Origin: Deltaproteobacteria bacterium
Lineage (GTDB): Bacteria > Desulfobacterota > Syntrophia > Syntrophales > UBA2210
Length of the DNA: 10,987 bases
Reading direction: 5' to 3'
Assembly (NCBI GenBank): GCA_016934695.1
Contig: JAFGSH010000103.1
Coordinates: forward strand, 1 to 10,987
The translations under genes were made by a program, and so were the position numbers. Below are positions 6,619-10,987 of the stretch, in pieces (position 1 is the stretch's first letter; every line of letters starts with the position of its first letter). The notes below the pieces were generated by a model, which made no database searches, was not told the DNA's origin, and saw only the letters and a program-made list of their open reading frames with translations.

Positions 6619-8853
6619 ATGAGAAAGACAACCTGTCTGCCACTGTCGCTCGCGCTGGCGGTATTCCTCACGGTCCTGTGGGGGGGGACGCCCCCCTCCT
6701 TTGCGAAGGAGGAGTATGCCGCCCAGACGGGGAAGGGGTGCGCCTATTGCCATCAGGATGTCCTCGGCGGCCCCCTGACACCGGTCGGGTTCGCCTATAT
6801 CCGGAACGGGTACGAATACCCGATCCCGGAGAAGATCCTGCAAAAATCCGCGTACCATCAGTCCCCCGTTCACCGGGTCACCCGGTTTGCCGTCGGCTAT
6901 ATCCACCTCATGGCGGCGATCATATTCTTCGGCGCCATCTTCTACATCCATATCTTCATCCGCCCCACCCGCCTGAAGGGGGGTATCCCGAAGTCCGAGA
7001 GGATCCTCGGCGTGTCCTGCATGGTCACCCTCACGCTCACGGGCGTCTACCTGACGTGGTACCGCATCGACCGGTGGGAACAGTTCTTCGACAACACCTT
7101 CGGGTTCATGCTGTTCGCCAAGATCATACTCTTCCTCGTAATGGTCTCGATCGCGGCTGCGGCGATAACGGTCGTTCACCGGGGAATGAAACGGGAGGTT
7201 GCGGTTCCCCCGGCCGGTCGATCCGACGGGGCTGTGACATCGTCGACCCTTCGAGATTACGACGGCACGGAGGGAAGGGCGGCCTACGTGGTCCATGAGA
7301 ACGTCATATACGATGTGACGGACAGCGAAAAGTGGAAGGGGGGGCGCCACTTCGGCAGGCACGCGGCGGGGGGTGATCTCACCGAGTCCCTGAAGGGCGC
7401 GCCCCACGGCACGGAGGTCTTCGAGAAGGTGAAGCGGGTCGGAACACTGGCGGAGGACGAAGCGACGCCACCCGCATCTCCCGGAGGGGCCCACAAGGTA
7501 TTCGTGGTCATGGCCTATACGAACCTGGCCATCATCTTCCTCATCGTCGCCTGCATCAGCGTCTGGCGGTGGGGGCCGGTTTCCTTCAGCCCCGCCGCGG
7601 CGCCTGAGGCCTGGACGGGCGACAAGACGGCCGAGGAGAGCTGCCTCTTCTGTCACAAGCACACCAAGCCTGCCCTGTATAAAGATTGGGAGCAGGGCGT
7701 CCACGCCGCTGTGGGAGTCACCTGTTACGACTGCCACCGGGGGAGTGACGACGAAAATCTCAACAGCGCGGCTCATCGGAAAAACAGCGAGACTCCGGTA
7801 TCGGTCGTGGTCTCACCGAAACGCTGCGCCGGCTGTCACCCCGCCGAAGCCACTCAGTTCGACCGGAGCAAGCACGCCCACACCAGGGATATCATGTGGA
7901 AGGTCGATTCCTGGCTGAATGACGACATGAACAACGAGATCGAACGGACGACGGGATGTTACGCCTGTCACGGGACGGCCGTCACGGTCAGCGACGGCAG
8001 GCCCCTGCCGGGCACCTGGCCCAACGTCGGCATCGGGAGGATCAATCCCGACGGGAGCCGGGGATGCTGTTCGAGCTGCCACACGCGCCACCGCTTTTCC
8101 GTCGCCGAGGCGAGAAAGCCGGAGGCCTGCGACCAGTGTCATCTCGGCCCCGATCACCCCCAGATCGAGATCTACAACGAATCCAAACACGGAACGGTCT
8201 ATCACGCCGAGGGTCACCGGTGGGAATGGACACCGGATGACGGGATCTGGACGGCGGGGAGGGACTACCGGGCTCCCACCTGTTCGGCGTGCCACATGTC
8301 GGCCGCCGCCGGGGTTGAGAAGTCCCACGATGTGACGGAGCGTCTTTCCTGGGAGACCCAGGCGCCCCTGACGATCCACCCCTCGGAATTCAAACCCTTC
8401 CCGGCCGCTACGGACTGGGAGGAGGAGCGGGACAAGATGAAACAGGTCTGTCTCCAGTGTCACTCCGGCACCTGGGCCGATGATCATTTCGCGAATCTGG
8501 ACGGCGTCGTCGAAAACTACAATGAGGAATACTACCGTCCCGTACGGTCTCTCATGGACGACCTGTATGCAGCCGGGGTCCTTTCCGACAAGCCCTATTT
8601 CGATGAGGAGATCGAGTGGGAGTTCTATGAATTCTGGCACCACGAGGGACGCCGGGCCCGCATGGGAGCCGCCATGATGGCCCCCGATTACGCCTGGTGG
8701 CATGGATTCTATGAACTGAAGAAGCGCTACGCCGACATCGTCGAATCGGTCCGCGGACTGAAGGAGGGGAAGGGGCCGCTCCGTTACGGGAAGATCCCCG
8801 GCAGACACGGCTCTGCCGGCAGTGACAAATCGCCGCGGGAAGGCAAAAAGTGA
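6619..8853 (+). CDS. Fused membrane cytochrome: monoheme c + CopD-like helices + cytochrome b5-like domain + octaheme HAO-like domain
   Basis: Protein of 744 residues (ATG 6619 with GAGGGGG eight bases upstream; GTG 6616 is a possible alternative). A signal peptide ends at SFA near residue 29, then CAYCH (41-45) binds one heme c. Three membrane helices (about 89-114, 129-149, 162-187) resemble CopD, with FFGAIFYIHIFIRP and LTGVYLTWYR. A cytochrome b5-like domain follows (about 210-280), with candidate heme histidines H244, H248 and H263 in HFGRHAAGGDLTE and APHG. After helix four (294-318), eight CXXCH motifs occur at C342, C369, C403, C447, C484, C504, C555 and C611. Eight hemes, HDVTERLSWE (570-579) and a heme-free helical tail with MMAPDYAWWHGFYEL (686-700) indicate the hydroxylamine oxidoreductase superfamily. 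Arginine/lysine-rich loops put the b5 domain in the cytoplasm and all c hemes in the periplasm. Likely roles are oxidation or reduction of hydroxylamine, nitrite or another small molecule. The direction is unknown. Confidence 0.88.
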   Translation: MRKTTCLPLSLALAVFLTVLWGGTPPSFAKEEYAAQTGKGCAYCHQDVLGGPLTPVGFAYIRNGYEYPIPEKILQKSAYHQSPVHRVTRFAVGYIHLMAAIIFFGAIFYIHIFIRPTRLKGGIPKSERILGVSCMVTLTLTGVYLTWYRIDRWEQFFDNTFGFMLFAKIILFLVMVSIAAAAITVVHRGMKREVAVPPAGRSDGAVTSSTLRDYDGTEGRAAYVVHENVIYDVTDSEKWKGGRHFGRHAAGGDLTESLKGAPHGTEVFEKVKRVGTLAEDEATPPASPGGAHKVFVVMAYTNLAIIFLIVACISVWRWGPVSFSPAAAPEAWTGDKTAEESCLFCHKHTKPALYKDWEQGVHAAVGVTCYDCHRGSDDENLNSAAHRKNSETPVSVVVSPKRCAGCHPAEATQFDRSKHAHTRDIMWKVDSWLNDDMNNEIERTTGCYACHGTAVTVSDGRPLPGTWPNVGIGRINPDGSRGCCSSCHTRHRFSVAEARKPEACDQCHLGPDHPQIEIYNESKHGTVYHAEGHRWEWTPDDGIWTAGRDYRAPTCSACHMSAAAGVEKSHDVTERLSWETQAPLTIHPSEFKPFPAATDWEEERDKMKQVCLQCHSGTWADDHFANLDGVVENYNEEYYRPVRSLMDDLYAAGVLSDKPYFDEEIEWEFYEFWHHEGRRARMGAAMMAPDYAWWHGFYELKKRYADIVESVRGLKEGKGPLRYGKIPGRHGSAGSDKSPREGKK

Positions 8854-8882
8854 TTGACAAAGTCCCGTTTGTCCCTCATTAT
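8854..8882 (+). promoter_or_regulatory. Strong sigma-70-like promoter after the cytochrome gene
   Basis: A perfect TTGACA (8854-8859) starts at the base after the cytochrome stop codon. It is followed by a 17-base spacer and CATTAT (8877-8882, four of six consensus bases). The expected transcript would start near 8889 and reach the dodecin-like gene after a leader of about 235 bases. This is the best promoter match I find in the window. Confidence 0.55.
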
Positions 8883-8896
8883 GGAATCGAAACAGT

Positions 8897-9011
8897 GGGG
8901 GGCGTCGGGAGTATCCCCCCGTCCGGTTTCGTCTCTTTTCAAAGGTGTTCTTTTGAAGGGCTTGAATTGTTTTCGCTCAGAAACTGTCTCTGCGGCGGCG
9001 CGCAAAGAGAC
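8897..9011 (+). promoter_or_regulatory. Structured 5' leader of the dodecin-like gene (two hairpins)
   Basis: Two inverted repeats lie downstream of the proposed promoter. The first is GGGGGG (8897-8902) paired with CCCCCC (8915-8920) around a 12-base loop and is followed by a pyrimidine-rich GTCCGGTTTCGTCTCTTTTC, terminator-like but with an interrupted T tract. The second is GTCTCTGCG (8986-8994) paired with CGC plus AGAGAC (9001-9011), with an AA bulge. The region 8854-9123 contains short open frames without ribosome sites or recognisable protein motifs, so I regard it as non-coding. It could be an attenuated leader or a small RNA; no known riboswitch class was recognised. Confidence 0.35.
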
Positions 9012-9123
9012 CATCTTCACACCCGTTCACCCATTCACATTCTTCAACACCCTCAGGAATGAGGTATGCTTTCAATCCAAGCGTTGACCGTTTTCTCAAA
9101 CCGATGGACGAAGGAGGGAGACC

Positions 9124-9333
9124 ATGCCTGACAGTACTTACAAGATCATAGAGTTGGTGGGAACCAGTGCCTTGTCATGGGAAGACGCGGCCAAGAATGC
9201 GGTGGAGACGGCCAGCAGTACCCTTCACGATCTCAGGATCGCGGAGGTCACCAGGCTCGACCTGACCATCGAAGACGGAAAGGTCAAGAGCTACAGGGCA
9301 CGGGTCAGGGTGTCGTTCCGGCTGGAAGACTAA
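9124..9333 (+). CDS. Dodecin-like small protein with altered flavin site
   Basis: Protein of 69 residues, the standard length of dodecins, which are hollow dodecamers that store or buffer flavins or CoA in the cytoplasm. The family signature is plain: YKIIELVGTSALSWEDAAKNA (about 6-26), then LHDLRIAEV (34-42) and DGKVKSYRARVRVSFRLE at the end. In flavin-binding dodecins the segment LRWFEV holds a tryptophan that stacks on the isoalloxazine ring and a later WQV segment holds a glutamine contact. Here these positions appear as I39 and R58, so ordinary flavin binding is doubtful. Start: AAGGAGGG five bases before ATG 9124 is a near-perfect ribosome site, suggesting high expression. The fold assignment is firm. 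The ligand is unknown. Confidence 0.92.
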   Translation: MPDSTYKIIELVGTSALSWEDAAKNAVETASSTLHDLRIAEVTRLDLTIEDGKVKSYRARVRVSFRLED

Positions 9334-9383
9334 TCGTACGTCCATAACAGATACAACACAAATTCCGTTCCATCCCGACGGGC

Positions 9384-9419
9384 GGCACAGGTGTGCCAGA
9401 GGGGAAACCCTGAGAGGGT
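9384..9419 (+). other. Short competing hairpins upstream of the universal stress protein gene
   Basis: GGCAC/GTGCC (9384-9388 with 9393-9397) forms a hairpin with a four-base loop. Next to it AGGG-GAAA-CCCT (9400-9411) makes a stem with a GNRA tetraloop. The same CCC can instead pair forward, ACCC-TGAGA-GGGT (9407-9419), so two structures exclude each other. The stems are short and may be coincidental. The remainder of the gap 9334-9494 shows nothing else recognisable. Confidence 0.25.
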
Positions 9420-9494
9420 GGATGCTGCGCGTTGGTATATCTGAAGAGAGGGTATGGGGGGAAGTGGCTCTCAGAGCGCGGAAAGGAGGCGGCC

Positions 9495-10424
9495 ATGTAC
9501 CAGTTTAAGAACCTGATGGTGGGGCTTGCCCTGGGGCAGCAGGATAAGACCAAGATCCGCTATGCGGGTCTCGTCAGCTGGCTGGCCTCATCGGAACGGG
9601 TCACCTTTGTGCATATCATCGGTCGTGGAAAGATACGGGAAAACGCTGAAGCGGGTGCCCGTGCTTCGCTCGAAAAGAAGACGAAACGCCTCATGGAGGA
9701 ACTGGTCGATAAATACTATGACGGCCACCCCGCTACGCGAGTCGAGTATGACGTGATCAGGGAATCGGAGTTGGTGGAGATCGACATCCTGAGAAAATTG
9801 AAAGAGAGAGAGGCCGACCTCATCATCCTCGGGAGGATAAGCGGTGAGTTCACGGGGGAGGAGACGGTCCCCGTCAGTATCTCCCGGAAGGCGGCGTGTT
9901 CGACGTTGTACGTCCCCGAACAGGTCGAGCCCCGGACGAACCACCCGCAAGACATCAAGATCCTCGTTCCCGTCGATTTTTCCGAGAATGCGGCGGAAGC
10001 GATGAATCTGGCCGTCAATTTCGCTGTTACCCATGAGATACCGAGCATCTACTGCGTGCATGTCTACGATGTTCCCCTGGGATACTATAAAAGGGGCAAG
10101 GAGTATGAAGAGTTTGCCGAGGTCATGGAGAAGAACGCGAGGAAGAAGTGTCAGAAATTTATTAAAGAGATTGATTTCAAGGGGATCTATCTCAATCCGA
10201 TTATGCTGAGGATGGACAAAAAACCGTACAAAACGATCCTGGAGACGGTGGAAGAATACGGGATCGACCTGATCATCATCGGATCGAGGGGCAAGAAGGC
10301 CGCCGCGAGATTTCTTCTGGACAGCGTGACGGAACAGCTGATCCGGACGACGACGGCGCCGCTCCTCTCCTTCAAGAAAAAGGACAAGGACATGAGTCTC
10401 TTCGAGGCACTCCTCCGGTTGTAA
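9495..10424 (+). CDS. Tandem-domain universal stress protein (UspA family)
   Basis: Cytosolic protein of 309 residues made of two Usp folds. The first (about 4-140) is degenerate and ends in ADLIILGRISG and a TLYVPE strand without the glycine-rich nucleotide loop. The second (about 154-294) begins with KILVPVDFSENAAEAM (155-170, with the conserved D161). It carries the ATP-loop region IIIGSRGKKAAARFLLDSV, which matches Gx2Gx9GS except that D276 replaces the last glycine. Start: ATG 9495 is preceded by AAAGGAGG at ideal spacing, so an in-frame TTG at 9432 without a ribosome site is rejected. The gene lies 74 bases upstream of V/A-type ATPase genes with no clear terminator between, so co-transcription is possible. 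A regulatory or energy-stress role linked to the ATPase is inference only. Confidence 0.88.
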   Translation: MYQFKNLMVGLALGQQDKTKIRYAGLVSWLASSERVTFVHIIGRGKIRENAEAGARASLEKKTKRLMEELVDKYYDGHPATRVEYDVIRESELVEIDILRKLKEREADLIILGRISGEFTGEETVPVSISRKAACSTLYVPEQVEPRTNHPQDIKILVPVDFSENAAEAMNLAVNFAVTHEIPSIYCVHVYDVPLGYYKRGKEYEEFAEVMEKNARKKCQKFIKEIDFKGIYLNPIMLRMDKKPYKTILETVEEYGIDLIIIGSRGKKAAARFLLDSVTEQLIRTTTAPLLSFKKKDKDMSLFEALLRL

Positions 10425-10498
10425 GGGGAAGACGAAGACCATCGACTCAAGAAACCGCCCCGAGAAAAAGTGGAGCCGAAGAGTGGAGGAAGACCGGT

Positions 10499-10807
10499 AT
10501 GGAGGATACGATCAGCCGTATTATGGAGATCGAGAAACAGTGTGCCGACGAGGTGGAACAGGCCGAGGAGGCATACCGGCGGAAGGTCGAGGAGCACAGA
10601 AAAACCGTCGAGGAACGAAAGGCCGAAGAGTCCGCCCGGATTGTCGATGAGGGGAAAGACCGGCTGGCGAGGGCGATCGAGGAGGCACAAAAGAACGCCG
10701 GGGAGGCATTGCACGCGGCGGAGGTCGAGATGGTGAGGCTGGACCAGGACCCGTCGTTGGAGCGGGAGATACAGGAAAAGATCGTTTCCCTCCTGCTGAC
10801 GAGTTGA
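10499..10807 (+). CDS. V/A-type ATPase peripheral-stalk-like coiled-coil subunit (H/G-like)
   Basis: Small protein of 102 residues, almost entirely charged and heptad-like from residue 1 to about 85 (rich in E, K, R and A), with a short C-terminal block LEREIQEKIVSLLLTS. This matches the long helical stalk subunits (AhaH, NtpF or G-like) that pair with subunit E to tie the catalytic head to the membrane part of V/A-type ATPases. On its own such low-complexity sequence is not diagnostic. The assignment rests on the next gene, which starts six bases downstream and looks like subunit C. Start: GGAGG lies nine bases before ATG 10499. It is probably the first or second gene of the ATPase operon. 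An unrelated coiled-coil protein remains possible. Confidence 0.65.
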   Translation: MEDTISRIMEIEKQCADEVEQAEEAYRRKVEEHRKTVEERKAEESARIVDEGKDRLARAIEEAQKNAGEALHAAEVEMVRLDQDPSLEREIQEKIVSLLLTS

Positions 10808-10813
10808 GGGGCC

Positions 10814-10987
10814 ATGAAATACTACGCGGATGATGTCTACCTCCATACCAGGATCTATGCCATGAGGAGCCGTCTCGTCCCGCCTGAGGGGTATGCGCCG
10901 CTTCTCAGAGATCAGGAGGCCTCATACGATACGGCCTCAGGTCCCCGTGGCATGATCGAGGCCAAGGAGACGACCTTCAGGGACCAG
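10814..10987 (+). CDS. V/A-type ATPase subunit C (AC39/V0d family), N-terminal part, cut by window end
   Basis: An open frame of 58 codons runs from ATG 10814 to the window end without a stop. The start MKYYADDVYLHTRIYAMRSR and the following LVPPEGYAPLL resemble the first helices of bacterial subunit C, which begins with a Y..aR..amrsrLL....y..Ll pattern and links the rotor axle to the membrane ring. The segment GMIEAKETTFRDQ fits a following helix. The GAGGGG overlapping the upstream stop codon is the only ribosome site and lies very close to the start, which suggests translational coupling with the stalk gene. With only about one sixth of the protein visible the call is moderate; the stalk-like neighbour supports it. 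Confidence 0.6.
   Translation, partial: MKYYADDVYLHTRIYAMRSRLVPPEGYAPLLRDQEASYDTASGPRGMIEAKETTFRDQ

Noticed and set aside
6613..7776. Minus-strand open frame of 387 codons opposite the N-terminal half of the fused cytochrome
   Set aside because: No family motif, and the plus strand carries clear signal peptide, heme, membrane and b5 features.
7813..8808. Minus-strand open frame of 331 codons opposite the octaheme domain
   Set aside because: It mirrors the CXXCH-rich coding strand and shows no own motif or start signal.
8854..9087. Small plus-strand open frames in the gap after the cytochrome gene (also 8850-9062)
   Set aside because: No Shine-Dalgarno site, no recognisable motif, and the start overlaps the proposed promoter; judged non-coding leader.
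9398..9425. CTGAGA next to ACCC/GGGT, reminiscent of the thiamine-pyrophosphate riboswitch core
   Set aside because: The rest of the TPP consensus (the GAACCTGATC-type and TAATGCCAGCG-type segments) is missing and the downstream gene is not a thiamine gene.
9432..9494. Upstream TTG start for the universal stress protein, adding 21 residues
   Set aside because: It has no ribosome site, whereas ATG 9495 has AAAGGAGG at ideal spacing and begins exactly where the Usp fold starts.

Overview
The window reads as part of a GC-rich (about 60% by eye) chromosome of an anaerobic Gram-negative bacterium. Desulfobacterota (the former Deltaproteobacteria, for example Syntrophia-like lineages) is my best guess. 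The reasons are a large multiheme cytochrome c, a B12-type radical SAM enzyme, lipoprotein and periplasmic export signals, a dodecin-like protein, a universal stress protein and the start of a V/A-type ATPase operon. The taxonomy is inferred from gene content only.

Left part (1-2480, + strand): a YihG-like 1-acylglycerol-3-phosphate acyltransferase, probably cut at its 5' end by the window edge, is followed 52 bases later by a BchE-like radical SAM protein. The pair looks like one transcription unit and ends at a strong hairpin (2449-2479), which also lies downstream of the convergent rhodanese gene. Next come two minus-strand genes, each with its own candidate promoter: an exported single-domain rhodanese (2504-2902) and a class I SAM-dependent methyltransferase of the Methyltransf_24 type (3049-3687).

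Middle part (3850-8853, + strand): a penicillin-acylase-family (S45, Ntn-hydrolase) lipoprotein with an intact SNNW nucleophile site is followed by the most unusual gene of the window. This is a single 744-residue polypeptide joining a signal peptide, a monoheme cytochrome c segment, a CopD-like three-helix membrane unit, a cytochrome b5-like domain, a fourth membrane helix and an octaheme domain resembling hydroxylamine oxidoreductase (HAO). Positive-inside topology places the b5 domain in the cytoplasm and all nine c-type hemes in the periplasm, so the protein looks like a self-contained transmembrane electron carrier with its own octaheme enzyme.

Right part (8854-10987, + strand): a consensus-like promoter directly after the cytochrome gene and a hairpin-rich leader of about 235 bases precede a dodecin-like gene whose usual flavin-contacting residues are replaced. 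A tandem-domain universal stress protein follows, then a small coiled-coil stalk subunit and the beginning of subunit C of a V/A-type ATPase, which runs off the window.

No rRNA, tRNA, CRISPR array, insertion sequence or phage gene was seen. No stretch longer than 300 bases lacks a gene; the longest gaps are 8854-9123 (promoter plus structured leader) and 3688-3926 (two divergent promoters). Long open frames antisense to the main genes are treated as shadows caused by high GC.
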